Assembly (NCBI RefSeq): GCF_004345565.1
Contig: NZ_SLWA01000002.1
Coordinates: forward strand, 434,001-498,000
DNA length: 64,000 nucleotides
Reading direction: 5' to 3'
Origin: Flavobacterium circumlabens
GTDB taxonomy: Bacteria; Bacteroidota; Bacteroidia; Flavobacteriales; Flavobacteriaceae
Made by a program: the position numbers and the translations under genes. This document shows, piece by piece, positions 43,941 to 52,541 of the stretch (within the stretch, counting starts at the first letter, position 1; the number at the start of each line of letters is the position of its first letter). Below the pieces are notes generated by a model. That model saw only the letters and a program-made list of their open reading frames with translations, searched no databases and was not told the DNA's origin.

Positions 43941-44284
43941 CAGACCATTGCCTTATTAAAATAATTTGATTTTTCGAAATCCTGAATATTGATCGAAATC
44001 ACAGGAACTTCCGGAAGAATCGAAGCTAATTTAGTTACAATTACTTTGGAAAGATCCTTTTTCTGATCGTCATTCCGGCCTTCCATAATATATCCGAAAA
44101 CATGAATAAAATCATCCAGCGTATTTCCATTATTATAAAAAGCAAAAGGATTGATGCGGACTTTTATTTCAGATTCCACAAAAAGTCCCGTTGCTAAAGC
44201 CGAATTATAAACTTCATCCATTATTTCGTCGGCAGATTTTAACCGGATTACGTTTTCAGAACAATCAATGATAAAATGTGGCAT
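43940..44284 (-). CDS. 5-carboxymethyl-2-hydroxymuconate isomerase-like tautomerase
   Basis: 114 aa. The start MPHFIIDCSENV matches the CHMI/HpaF group of the tautomerase superfamily, whose N-terminal Pro2 is the catalytic base. YIMEGRNDDQKKDLSKVIV also fits the second half of the fold. Classic role: isomerisation in homoprotocatechuate breakdown. No other gene of that pathway is in the window, so the real substrate may differ. The neighbouring GH3 and DUF6377 genes give no direct clue. Small orphan members of this family are common. Confidence 0.82.
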   Translation of the reverse strand: MPHFIIDCSENVIRLKSADEIMDEVYNSALATGLFVESEIKVRINPFAFYNNGNTLDDFIHVFGYIMEGRNDDQKKDLSKVIVTKLASILPEVPVISINIQDFEKSNYFNKAMV

Positions 44285-44393
44285 CTGTATGTAGTTTAGT
44301 GTGTAGAGAATTTCATTGAGACAAAATTAGCAAACATTATCCGGATTTGACGGAAATGGGTTTTTATAAATCATTTTTATACCATCACTTTCT

Positions 44394-44401
44394 TATATTT
44401 G
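44394..44401 (+). promoter_or_regulatory. TAnnTTTG element for DUF6377 regulator
   Basis: TATATTTG, 25 nt before the proposed TTG start at 44427. Confidence 0.5.
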
Positions 44402-44426
44402 TAATTCTGTTTTATCTTTTATTAGT

Positions 44427-46070
44427 TTGAAAAATTATTTTCTTTTTGTTTTAACCCTTCTTTTTTGCTTCCCTGTTTGTGCATCGGATAGTACAGCTAC
44501 TATTTTGAGTAAGCTGAATGATGCTTTGAGAAATAAACAATACTATGTTAAGTTAAAAGAAGAACGAATTCTGAACTTCAAGAAAATCAAGTCCGACTCG
44601 TTTACCAAAGAACAGGAATACAATTACAATAAAACGTTATATAACGAATATCAGAAATTCAATTCCGATTCGGCTATTTTTTATGTTAAGAAGAATGTGG
44701 TACTTGCAGCAGCACTTCAAAATAAAGATTTATCAGATTTGGCAGCATTGCAACTAGCCAACCTGTATTCTTCATCAGGAAAATATCGGGAATCCGAGGC
44801 TATTCTTAAAAGCATCAATAAAAAAACATTAAGCCAGTCGTTGCTGCCCAACTATTACGTGGTTTACCGGGAGTTTTTTGAGCATTATAATGCCAATAGC
44901 ACCAGCAGAAAATACATTGAGCAAATAGGCAAATACCGAGATTCTTTGCTAAGCGTTCTCCATCCGGAATCACTGAATTTTAAAATTACTCAGATTCAGA
45001 AAAATATTTTTGACAAAAAGTTTGCTGTTGCCGAAAAGCAATTAACAGTTTTATTGAAAAATACCAAAGAAGAAGATTCCCAATATGCAATGATTACCTA
45101 TCTTTTTGGCAGTATTTATGAAACAACGCATCAATTAGAATTAAGAAAAAAATATTATGCACTTTCCTCTACTGCGGATATCAAAAATGCCATAAAAGAC
45201 AATGCATCACTTCAGGAACTGGCGTTGGTTTTTTATGAAATAGGCGATGTAGATATGGCGTACAAGCTGACGCAATCCGCTATTGAGGATGCACTTTATT
45301 GCAATGTACAGTTTCGTACACTTTTGATGTCAGAAGTATATTCAATCATCAATACTGTATATTTAGAGAAAGAAGCAAAAAGAAAAACAGAATTACAGCT
45401 TTATCTTTTATGCATCAGTTTACTTTCCTTATTTCTGATTGTAGCAGTTATTTACGTGTACAAGCAAATGAAAAAAGTATCCAGAATTCGTGGGGAACTT
45501 TATGAAACGAGCCAGAAATTAGCCGAATTAAACAAAGATATTACCGAAACCAACAGTCAGTTGCAGGAACGTAACGCGCAATTGTCAGAATCCAATCATA
45601 TCAAAGAAGAATACATTGCTCATTTCTTCAGCCTTTGTTCGGCTTACATTAACAAATTAGAAAATTACCGCATCATTTTGAATAAAAAGGCGACAGCCAA
45701 ACAATTTGATGAAATTTATAAAATGCTGAAATCAACAACTTTGGTTGATAATGAACTGGAGGAATTGTATAAAAACTTTGACATTATCTTTCTGAATCTT
45801 TATCCGACATTCGTCAAAGATTTTAATGACTTGCTCATAAAAGAAGAACAGATCGTTTTAAAGCAGGGAGAATTACTCAATACAGAACTTAGAATTTTTG
45901 CACTGATCCGACTTGGGATTACCGACAGTGTGAAAATTGCTGCCTTTTTGCGTTACTCTCTAAGCACTATTTATAATTACCGTACAAGAGCCCGAAATAA
46001 AGCCGCAGTTTCGCGAAATGATTTCGAGGAAATGGTCATTAAAATAGGTTTAATATCCTTGAAAGTATAA
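44427..46070 (+). CDS. DUF6377-type membrane-bound transcription regulator
   Basis: 547 aa from a TTG start (KNYFLFVLTLLFCFPVCAS is a signal/anchor). A long helical TPR-like sensor (about 30-320) precedes one membrane span (LQLYLLCISLLSLFLIVAVIYVY). A coiled coil (ETSQKLAELNKDITETNSQLQERNAQLSES) leads to a cytoplasmic region ending in a LuxR-like helix-turn-helix (LRIFALIRLGITDSVKIAAFLRYSLSTIYNYRTRARNKA). This plan is that of Bacteroidetes DUF6377 regulators, which act on adjacent glycan genes without a separate kinase. The next gene is a GH3 enzyme 208 nt downstream. Confidence 0.82.
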   Translation: MKNYFLFVLTLLFCFPVCASDSTATILSKLNDALRNKQYYVKLKEERILNFKKIKSDSFTKEQEYNYNKTLYNEYQKFNSDSAIFYVKKNVVLAAALQNKDLSDLAALQLANLYSSSGKYRESEAILKSINKKTLSQSLLPNYYVVYREFFEHYNANSTSRKYIEQIGKYRDSLLSVLHPESLNFKITQIQKNIFDKKFAVAEKQLTVLLKNTKEEDSQYAMITYLFGSIYETTHQLELRKKYYALSSTADIKNAIKDNASLQELALVFYEIGDVDMAYKLTQSAIEDALYCNVQFRTLLMSEVYSIINTVYLEKEAKRKTELQLYLLCISLLSLFLIVAVIYVYKQMKKVSRIRGELYETSQKLAELNKDITETNSQLQERNAQLSESNHIKEEYIAHFFSLCSAYINKLENYRIILNKKATAKQFDEIYKMLKSTTLVDNELEELYKNFDIIFLNLYPTFVKDFNDLLIKEEQIVLKQGELLNTELRIFALIRLGITDSVKIAAFLRYSLSTIYNYRTRARNKAAVSRNDFEEMVIKIGLISLKV

Positions 46071-46086
46071 CAATTTATTTTAAAAC

Positions 46087-46163
46087 CACTACTTTTTTCT
46101 ACACTTAAATTTTGTTAAGTATTTGATTTTAAATATTTTGATTTTTTAAATCACTACTTTTTT
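46087..46163. promoter_or_regulatory. Direct repeat CACTACTTTTTT x2 before second GH3
   Basis: CACTACTTTTTT at 46087-46098 and 46152-46163, 65 bp apart (about six helical turns), in the gap between the DUF6377 regulator and its presumed target. A candidate binding site for that regulator. Confidence 0.4.
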
Positions 46164-46220
46164 TCGTTTAAAAATGTAACGTGTACTATAACGTTTTAGC
46201 TTTACAATATTATTATAAGG

Positions 46221-46228
46221 TACTTTTG
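46221..46228 (+). promoter_or_regulatory. TAnnTTTG element for second GH3
   Basis: TACTTTTG, 49 nt before ATG 46278. Short arms GTACT (46220-46224) and AGTAC (46238-46242) lie around it. Confidence 0.5.
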
Positions 46229-46277
46229 ACTACTAGAGTACACCGCCAAAAATAAATGCTTTAATAAATTAATAGTT

Positions 46278-48494
46278 ATGTTTAAAAACGTTAAAACAGT
46301 TGTTGTTTTAGTTTTATTAAGTTCATTCGGATTGAATGCACAAAATAAAGTTCCTGTATATCTGGATGATAAAAAACCAATCAATGAGCGCGTAGAAGAT
46401 GCGCTTTCGAAAATGACCATCGATGAAAAGATTGCCATGATTCATGCACAATCTAAATTTAGTTCACCGGGTGTTCCGCGTTTGGGAATTCCTGAAAACT
46501 GGATGACGGATGGACCACACGGAATTCGTACGGAAGTTTTATGGGACGAATGGGAACAGGCAGGATGGACAAATGATTCCTGTATCGCATTCCCTGCATT
46601 GACGGCACTTGCTGCAACATGGAACAAGGAATTATCGTCACTATATGGTAAATCAATAGGAGAAGAAGCACGTTTTCGTAATAAAAATGTACTGTTAGGC
46701 CCCGGAGTAAATATTTACAGAACGCCGCTAAACGGTCGTAACTTCGAATATATGGGAGAAGATCCTTTCCTGACTTCAAAAATGGTGGTTCCTTATATTA
46801 AAGGAGTTCAGTCTAATGGAGTTGCTGCCTGTGTAAAACATTTTGCCCTAAACAATCAGGAAACGAACCGTAATAGTGTAAACGTAATTGTGGATGATCG
46901 TGCCTTGTACGAAATTTATTTACCTGCTTTTAAAGCAGCCGTTCAGGAAGGTGATGCGTGGGCCATAATGGGATCTTACAACAAATACAAAGGGCAGCAC
47001 TGCTGTCATAATGAGTTTTTACTGAATGATATTCTTCGTGGAGAATGGGGTTTCAAAGGAGTTGTAATCTCAGATTGGGGAGGAGTTCATGATACCAAAC
47101 AAGCCATTTATAACGGTCTTGATATGGAATTCGGTTCCTGGACCAACGGACTTACCTGGGGAACCAGCAACGCTTATGACAACTATTATTTAGCAAAACC
47201 ATATTCAACCATGATTGCTAAAGGAGAAGTGGGAACTAAAGAACTGGACGATAAAGTACGTCGTATTTTACGCTTGTCATTTTTAACGACCATGAATAAA
47301 GAACGACCATTCGGATCTTTCGGAACAAAAGAACATGCCGATGCAGGTTTAAAAATTGCCGAAGAAGGAATTGTCTTATTGCAAAACAACAATAATATCC
47401 TGCCAATCAATCTTTCTAAAACTAAGAAAATTGCAGTTATTGGAGAAAATGCGATCAAAATGATGACCGTTGGAGGAGGAAGTTCTTCCTTAAAAGCCAG
47501 ATACGAAATTACGCCACTGGAAGGATTAAAGAAAAGAATCGGAAATCAGGCTGAAATTATCTATGCCCGCGGTTACGTTGGAGATCCGACCAGTAATTAT
47601 AACGGAGTTGTTGCCAAAGTAAGTTTAGAAGAAAAACGTTCTCCGGCTGAATTGACTGCCGAAGCTTTAAAAGTAGCAAAAGACGCTGATATTGTCCTTT
47701 TTATCGGAGGTTTGAATAAAGCTCCAAATCAGGATGATGAAGGTCACGATCGTAAAGGATTAGAACTTTCGTATGGTCAGGATGAATTAATTTCGGAGTT
47801 AGTTAAAGTCAATAAAAATGTAGTTTTTGTAAACATTTCAGGAAATGCCGTGGCAATGCCGTGGGTAAAAGAAGTTCCCGGAATTGTTCAGGGATGGTTT
47901 TTAGGTACTGAGGCAGGAAATGCTTTGGCTGCTGTTTTGGTTGGAGATGTGAATCCATCCGGAAAACTGACCTTTACTTTTCCTGTAAAATTAACGGATA
48001 ACGGAGCGCATGCCTTGGGAGAATTCCCCGGTGGAGAAGAAGTAACGTATAAAGAAAGCATTTTTGTCGGATACCGTTGGGCTGACAAACAAAAAGCAAA
48101 ACCATTATTCGCCTTCGGACATGGTTTAAGCTACACCACTTTTGAGTACGGAAAAGTAACGGCGGATAAAAAGCAAATGGCTGCCGGAGATCAAATTACG
48201 TTTTCTGTAAAAGTAAAAAATACAGGAAACAGAGAAGGAGCGGAAGTAGTTCAGCTTTATATCAGTGATTTAAAATCTTCTTTGCCTCGTCCAATAAAAG
48301 AATTAAAAGGTTTTGAGAAAGTTTCGCTTAAAGCGGGAGAAGAAAAGACAATTACTTTTACAGTAGACAAAACAGCTTTAAGCTTTTTCGATGATAAAAA
48401 ACACGACTGGGTTGCAGAACCGGGAGCTTTCGAAGCTTTAATTGGTGCTTCTGCTGTTGACATAAAATCTAAAGTGGGTTTCTCACTTCAATAA
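46278..48494 (+). CDS. GH3 family beta-glucosidase
   Basis: 738 aa with a cleavable signal (MFKNVKTVVVLVLLSSFGLN, cut near AQ). GH3 marks: TDGPHGIRTEVLWDEWEQAGW, GPGVNIYRTPLNGRNFEYMGEDP, CVKHFALNNQETNR (188-199 core) and the nucleophile Asp266 in GVVISDWGGVHD. The second domain has GVVAKVSLEEKRSP and GLNKAPNQDDEGHDRKGLELS, and the C-terminal fibronectin-like domain ends it. It differs clearly from the first GH3 (no EF-hand insert), so the two are not a recent duplicate. It is probably periplasmic and acts on oligosaccharides. It follows the DUF6377 regulator; a DUF1349 gene is downstream. Confidence 0.93.
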   Translation: MFKNVKTVVVLVLLSSFGLNAQNKVPVYLDDKKPINERVEDALSKMTIDEKIAMIHAQSKFSSPGVPRLGIPENWMTDGPHGIRTEVLWDEWEQAGWTNDSCIAFPALTALAATWNKELSSLYGKSIGEEARFRNKNVLLGPGVNIYRTPLNGRNFEYMGEDPFLTSKMVVPYIKGVQSNGVAACVKHFALNNQETNRNSVNVIVDDRALYEIYLPAFKAAVQEGDAWAIMGSYNKYKGQHCCHNEFLLNDILRGEWGFKGVVISDWGGVHDTKQAIYNGLDMEFGSWTNGLTWGTSNAYDNYYLAKPYSTMIAKGEVGTKELDDKVRRILRLSFLTTMNKERPFGSFGTKEHADAGLKIAEEGIVLLQNNNNILPINLSKTKKIAVIGENAIKMMTVGGGSSSLKARYEITPLEGLKKRIGNQAEIIYARGYVGDPTSNYNGVVAKVSLEEKRSPAELTAEALKVAKDADIVLFIGGLNKAPNQDDEGHDRKGLELSYGQDELISELVKVNKNVVFVNISGNAVAMPWVKEVPGIVQGWFLGTEAGNALAAVLVGDVNPSGKLTFTFPVKLTDNGAHALGEFPGGEEVTYKESIFVGYRWADKQKAKPLFAFGHGLSYTTFEYGKVTADKKQMAAGDQITFSVKVKNTGNREGAEVVQLYISDLKSSLPRPIKELKGFEKVSLKAGEEKTITFTVDKTALSFFDDKKHDWVAEPGAFEALIGASAVDIKSKVGFSLQ

Positions 48495-48526
48495 TTTCAT
48501 TAAATTTCTAAACTTGGTTGGTTTGT

Positions 48527-48562
48527 AAAGCTGCAATGGTAAAACTTGCAGCTTTAATTTTT
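48527..48562 (+). terminator. Terminator-like hairpin after second GH3
   Basis: AAAGCTGCAA (48527-48536) and TTGCAGCTTT (48546-48555) with a 9-nt loop, then AATTTTT. It may be leaky, since the DUF1349 gene follows. Confidence 0.8.
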
Positions 48563-48642
48563 ATAAAAACAGAAGTTAAATGTAAAAAGGGTTAGATGTG
48601 AAAAGTTTTGCATCTCAATTAATAATTTTAATAAAAACATAA

Positions 48643-49290
48643 ATGAAACGAATACTAATATTTACCGCCGCGTTCTTTTTATTTCAGAATGTTTGCGCAC
48701 AAAGCCTGAATAAAATGCAGTGGTTTAACGAACCTGAAAAATGGGAAATTAAAAACAATGCATTGCTTATGAATGTTACGGCAAACAGCGATTACTGGCG
48801 TATTTCGCACTACGGCTTCACCGTTGATGATGCTCCGTTTTATTATGCCAGTTACGGTGGGGAATTCGAAGCAAAAGTAAAATTAACAGGAGATTATAAA
48901 GCCCGTTTTGACCAAATGGGACTGATGATTCGTGTGGATGAAAAAAATTACATCAAAACCGGAGTTGAATTTGTAGATGGAAAATTCAATATCAGCACCG
49001 TTGTAACGCATGACAAAAGTGATTGGAGTGTTACAACCTTAGACAAAGCACCGCCTTTTGTATGGATAAAAGTAGTGCGACGATTAGATGCTGTTGAAGT
49101 TTTCTTTTCTTATGATGATAAAAATTATATCCTGACCAGAAATGCACCATTGCAGGATAATACACCTGTTATGGTAGGTTTAATGGCCGCATCCCCGGAT
49201 GGAAAAGGTTTTGAAGCTAAATTTGAAAATTTTACAGTAACCCATTTACCGGATCAAAGAAGATTGGAATGGCTTAAAAATCACCAGTAA
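48643..49290 (+). CDS. DUF1349 domain secreted protein
   Basis: 215 aa with a signal peptide (MKRILIFTAAFFLFQNVCAQ). The body is a concanavalin-like beta-sandwich pattern: ISHYGFTVDDAPFYYASYGGEFEAKVKL, DQMGLMIRVDEKNYIKTGVEFVDGKFNISTVVT, VWIKVVRRLDAVEVFFSYDD and PVMVGLMAASPDGKGFEAKFENF. Such DUF1349 proteins often sit beside glycosidases and may bind or process sugars; a catalytic role is not established. It is placed 148 nt after the second GH3 and is likely part of the same functional set. Confidence 0.85.
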   Translation: MKRILIFTAAFFLFQNVCAQSLNKMQWFNEPEKWEIKNNALLMNVTANSDYWRISHYGFTVDDAPFYYASYGGEFEAKVKLTGDYKARFDQMGLMIRVDEKNYIKTGVEFVDGKFNISTVVTHDKSDWSVTTLDKAPPFVWIKVVRRLDAVEVFFSYDDKNYILTRNAPLQDNTPVMVGLMAASPDGKGFEAKFENFTVTHLPDQRRLEWLKNHQ

Positions 49291-49531
49291 AGTCAGGTCT
49301 GCAGTTCTCAGTTCTCAGTGGCAGTTTTCAGTAAATTGAGAGTAAATGTAATTAGACAATAAGATAACCGTGTTTAAAACGCAACAACTTTGTGTGCTTT
49401 GCGTAAAACCTGGCGGACTTTGCGGTGAAAAAAATATTAAACTACCAAAAAATATTTTATGAATTATAAGTTGTAAAGTGTTTTAACTCACAACTCATAA
49501 TTCACAACCCATAACCCATAACTTCTAACCA
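49291..49531. repeat. Spacer with CAGTTCTCAGT and AACTCATAA word families
   Basis: CAGTTCTCAGTTCTCAGTGGCAGTTTTCAGT at 49301-49332, ACTTTGTGTGCTTTGCG words near 49387, then AACTCACAACTCATAATTCACAACCCATAACCCATAACTT (49486-49524). AATTATAAGTTGTAAAG (about 49463) is complementary to the last set. No gene was seen. Confidence 0.6.
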
Positions 49532-50662
49532 ATGAATATTGATATAAAACCAAAAAAGCATTATGAAATTCTGGACGGTTTGCGTGGAGTAGCAGCAATT
49601 TTAGTAGTTGCTTTTCACATTTTCGAAGCCTTTTCAGGGGGAAACCGTTTTGTACAAATTATCAATCACGGCTATCTGGCTGTTGATTTCTTTTTTCTTT
49701 TGTCCGGATTTGTAGTCGCTTACGCGTATGACGATCGCTGGGGAAAAATGACACAATGGGAATTTTACAAACGAAGATTAATCCGTTTGCAGCCCATGGT
49801 CATTATAGGAATGATCATTGGAGCCTTACTCTATTATTTTCAGGCTTCGGATATTTTATTTCCGATGATTGCCGGAATGGAAGTTTGGAAAGTGATCCTA
49901 ACCATGATTATCGGGTTTACTTTACTTCCAGTTCCACCTTCAATGGAAATAAGAGGCTGGGGAGAAATGCATCCTTTAAATGGTCCAGCCTGGTCGCTTT
50001 TTTTTGAATATATCGCTAATATCCTGTACGCGCTGATTTTTCGTAAATTTTCAAATAAAGTACTTGCTGTTTTTGTTTTACTATTTGCAGGAATGGTAAT
50101 TAATTATACCGTTTTTGGACCAAAAGGGGATGTAATCGGCGGCTGGTCCTTAAACCTGGAGCAGCTGAATGTTGGTTTTACCCGTTTGTTATACCCGTTT
50201 TTTGCCGGTATATTGCTTTCGCGTTTAGGAAAACTAATTCACATCAAAGGGGCTTTTTGGGTTTGCAGTGTAATGATAACGGTGATTTTAGCCCTGCCAA
50301 GATTTGGAAATGAAAGCAGTTTATGGATGAATGGTATCTATGAATCGGTTTGTATCATTGTATTGTTTCCCATAATCGTTGCCATTGGGGCAGGAGGAGA
50401 AATAAAAAATGCATTCTCCTTAAAAATCTGTAAACTTCTGGGTGCTATTTCCTATCCCGTTTATATTACGCATTATCCGCTTATTTACTGGTACACCGCC
50501 TGGGTTGTAGATAATAAAGTTACTCTTGCCGATGGCTATTTATTGGGAATTGGTGTTTTAATTGCCAGTTTAGTTATAGCCTTCTTATGTTTGAAATTCT
50601 ACGATGAACCTGTACGCAAGTGGCTTCAGAAAAGGTTTCAAACAAGGCTCAAAGAAGCATAG
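49532..50662 (+). CDS. Acyltransferase 3 family membrane protein
   Basis: 376 aa with about ten membrane spans. The start YEILDGLRGVAAILVVAFHIFEAF carries the conserved R and the catalytic-type His of the acyltransferase 3 (OafA/NodX) family. VDFFFLLSGFVVAYAYDDRWG and FYKRRLIRLQPM follow, and NGPAWSLFFEYIANILY is also typical. These enzymes O-acetylate sugars or other polymers at the membrane. The substrate is unknown; its place beside glycosidases makes a saccharide plausible. It has no signal of co-transcription with the gene before it (241-nt spacer). Confidence 0.9.
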   Translation: MNIDIKPKKHYEILDGLRGVAAILVVAFHIFEAFSGGNRFVQIINHGYLAVDFFFLLSGFVVAYAYDDRWGKMTQWEFYKRRLIRLQPMVIIGMIIGALLYYFQASDILFPMIAGMEVWKVILTMIIGFTLLPVPPSMEIRGWGEMHPLNGPAWSLFFEYIANILYALIFRKFSNKVLAVFVLLFAGMVINYTVFGPKGDVIGGWSLNLEQLNVGFTRLLYPFFAGILLSRLGKLIHIKGAFWVCSVMITVILALPRFGNESSLWMNGIYESVCIIVLFPIIVAIGAGGEIKNAFSLKICKLLGAISYPVYITHYPLIYWYTAWVVDNKVTLADGYLLGIGVLIASLVIAFLCLKFYDEPVRKWLQKRFQTRLKEA

Positions 50663-50829
50663 GTTCAGAGGCGCGGAGGGAAAACCTTTGATCCTTTGGA
50701 CCTCTGAACCAACCTAACAAACAAAAAAAGGGATGAAACTTTAAAAGCTTCATCCCTTTTGTATTGAGTTCAATTAAGCAAAACCTTTGCTCCTCTGAAC
50801 CTCTGTAACTTAGAACCTTTTTAAAAGAT
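50663..50829. repeat. Convergent spacer: GGTTCAGAGG hairpin plus terminator
   Basis: GGTTCAGAGG (50672-50681 area) pairs with CCTCTGAACC (50701-50710), with GGAAAACC/GGACC words between. After the terminator, CCTCTGAACCTCTG appears again near 50795. It is the same word family as 3793-3901. Confidence 0.65.
50726..50760. terminator. Bidirectional terminator, acyltransferase / OYE genes
   Basis: AAAAGGGATGAA (50726-50737) and TTCATCCCTTTT (50749-50760), with partial pairing of the loop. Confidence 0.9.
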
Positions 50830-51936
50830 TTACTCTAAAACCAATGCCCCTAAAGCTTCCTTGCTGAAACCTTTTAGTTCATCTGTTTTTCCCGCTTTGA
50901 TTTTTGCAACCCAATTCGGATCAGATAAAAGAGGTCTTCCAACGGCAACCAGATCAAAATCACCTCTGTTGAAACGTCTGTTTAATTCTTCAAGAGAAGT
51001 TGGTTCAGAACTTTCACCTGCAAAAGCACCGAAGAAATCTCCGGAAAGACCAACAGAACCTACCGTAATGGTTGGTGCTCCGGTTACTTTTTTAGCCCAG
51101 CCTGCAAAGTTCAGATCAGAATCTTCGAATTCCGGTTCCCAGAAACGACGTTGCGAACAGTGTAAAATATCGACACCCGCATCTACAAGAGGCGTAAGCC
51201 AGGCTTCTAATTCCTGTGGATTTTTAGCCAGTTTATAATTGTAATCAGAAGGTTTGAATTGAGAAAAGCGCATAATAACTGCGAAATCAGGACCCACTTG
51301 TTTTCTCACTTCCTTAACCACTTCAATCGCAAAACGGTTACGTTCGGGCAATGTTTTTCCACCATAAATATCCGTACGTAAATTCGTTTCAGCTCTAAAG
51401 AACTGGTCAATCAAATACCCGTGTGCACCGTGAATTTCGATGGTATCAAAACCTAATCTTTTAGCATCAGCGGCAGCTTTACCAAAAGCAAGAATTGTAT
51501 CTTCAATATCTTTTTCAGACATGGCAATACCGTTTCTGAAATCAGGTCGGTTTAATCCGGAAGGGCCTTCAAAAGGAACAGGCGGTACCCATCCGGAATG
51601 GTGGTTATCCATAATTCCCATATGCCAGATTTGTGGCCCCATTGAACCTCCGGCAGCGTGCACTTCATCAATCACTTTTTTCCATCCGTTTAAGGCTAAA
51701 TCTCCATGAAAATGAGGGACATTAGCATCGTTTGAGGACGAAGGTCTGTCAATTACAGTTCCTTCAGATAATATTAAACCAACTTCACCTTCTGCTCTTT
51801 TTTGGTAGTAAGCAGCTACTTCATCCGTTGGAACTCCGTTTGGAGAAAAAGAGCGCGTCATTGGCGCCATTACGATTCTATTTTTAAGATTTAACGTTTT
51901 TAAGTTAAATGGCGAAAACAGGTTGTTTGTACTCAT
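50830..51936 (-). CDS. NADH:flavin oxidoreductase (old yellow enzyme family)
   Basis: 368 aa FMN-dependent TIM barrel that reduces activated C=C bonds or nitro groups. Marks: NLKNRIVMAPMTRSFSPNGVPT, LILSEGTVIDRPSSSN, IEIHGAHGYLIDQFFRAETNLRTDIYGG (HGAHGYL with FMN/substrate ligands), and the C-terminal FDLVAVGRPLLSDPNWVAKIKAG. It is NemA-like. It follows an ArsR-type regulator with a six-base gap on the same strand. I infer an inducible detoxification operon for electrophiles, comparable in logic to nemR-nemA. Confidence 0.92.
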   Translation of the reverse strand: MSTNNLFSPFNLKTLNLKNRIVMAPMTRSFSPNGVPTDEVAAYYQKRAEGEVGLILSEGTVIDRPSSSNDANVPHFHGDLALNGWKKVIDEVHAAGGSMGPQIWHMGIMDNHHSGWVPPVPFEGPSGLNRPDFRNGIAMSEKDIEDTILAFGKAAADAKRLGFDTIEIHGAHGYLIDQFFRAETNLRTDIYGGKTLPERNRFAIEVVKEVRKQVGPDFAVIMRFSQFKPSDYNYKLAKNPQELEAWLTPLVDAGVDILHCSQRRFWEPEFEDSDLNFAGWAKKVTGAPTITVGSVGLSGDFFGAFAGESSEPTSLEELNRRFNRGDFDLVAVGRPLLSDPNWVAKIKAGKTDELKGFSKEALGALVLE

Positions 51937-51942
51937 AGTAAT

Positions 51943-52245
51943 TTACAAATTAGATTGAATTAATTTACTGAGTGCTTCAAAGGCACCTTCGTTGCGTTTA
52001 TAGTAAGTCCATTGTCCGACGCGTTTAGATTCTATAAATCCGGCGCGTTGTAAAATAGACAGGTATTCAGATACTGTTGATTGCGTTAAGCCGGCCTTGG
52101 CCTGTATTTGCCCAACACAAACTCCGTGTTCAAATCCTGCATGCTGAAGCTGATCCGGAAAATTGATTTCAGGTTCTTTCAGCCATTCCAGCATTTGTAA
52201 TCTGGACTTATTAGATAATGCTTTAAAGATTTCTATATTTTCCAT
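51943..52245 (-). CDS. ArsR family winged-helix repressor
   Basis: 100 aa. MENIEIFKALSNKSRLQMLEWLKEPE opens the ArsR fold. AGLTQSTVSEYLSILQRAGFIESKRVGQWTYYKRNE is the recognition helix and wing. A single cysteine, Cys43 in HGVCVGQI, sits where metal-sensing ArsR proteins have ELCVC, so thiol-based sensing of an electrophile is more likely than metal binding; this is inference. The promoter TATATTTG lies four bases before the ATG, and a perfect inverted repeat covers it, indicating autoregulation of the arsR-OYE pair. Confidence 0.92.
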   Translation of the reverse strand: MENIEIFKALSNKSRLQMLEWLKEPEINFPDQLQHAGFEHGVCVGQIQAKAGLTQSTVSEYLSILQRAGFIESKRVGQWTYYKRNEGAFEALSKLIQSNL

Positions 52246-52249
52246 GCCG

Positions 52250-52279
52250 CAAATATATCGACTTTTCCCGATATACCAA
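52250..52279 (-). promoter_or_regulatory. arsR promoter, leaderless geometry
   Basis: Minus strand: TTG (52277-52279), a 19-nt gap, TATATTTG (52250-52257), then four bases and ATG at 52245. This is the best consensus match in the window and predicts transcription starting at the start codon. Confidence 0.75.
52254..52275. promoter_or_regulatory. ArsR operator candidate TATATCG-N8-CGATATA
   Basis: A perfect 7-bp inverted repeat (52254-52260 and 52269-52275) with an 8-nt centre fills the space between the -33 and -7 boxes. It is of the size bound by ArsR dimers. Confidence 0.65.
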
Positions 52280-52541
52280 TTTAAAGAAAAATATTTGGCA
52301 AAATTTTAAGATAGGGGAATTGATTAAGGAAATATTGAAAGAAGTATTTATATTTGTTTCCGGATTAATCATGCAAAGGGACAAAGATGCAAAGGGACAA
52401 AGTTGTTTTTCCATTGTTTCACGCAGATTACAGGGATTTAAGAAGATTTTAAAATCCTTTAATTCTTTAATCTGTGGCTATACTATAAAACTCTGCGACT
52501 TTGCGAGATCAAAAAGCCCAAATAAATAAACTCAATTACTT
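52280..52541. repeat. Spacer with GCAAAGGGACAAAG and CAGATTACAG words
   Basis: GCAAAGGGACAAAGATGCAAAGGGACAAAG (52374-52403) is a 16-nt near-perfect tandem. CGCAGATTACAGGGATTTAAG (52423-52443) faces TTAATCTGTGGC (52466-52478) as inverted arms. CTCTGCGACTTTGCGAG follows. An open frame across it is a by-product of the repeats. Confidence 0.6.

Noticed and set aside
52320..52529. 69-aa ORF in the arsR-TlpA gap
   Set aside because: It spans word repeats and a hairpin, has no promoter at a sensible place and no protein-like pattern.
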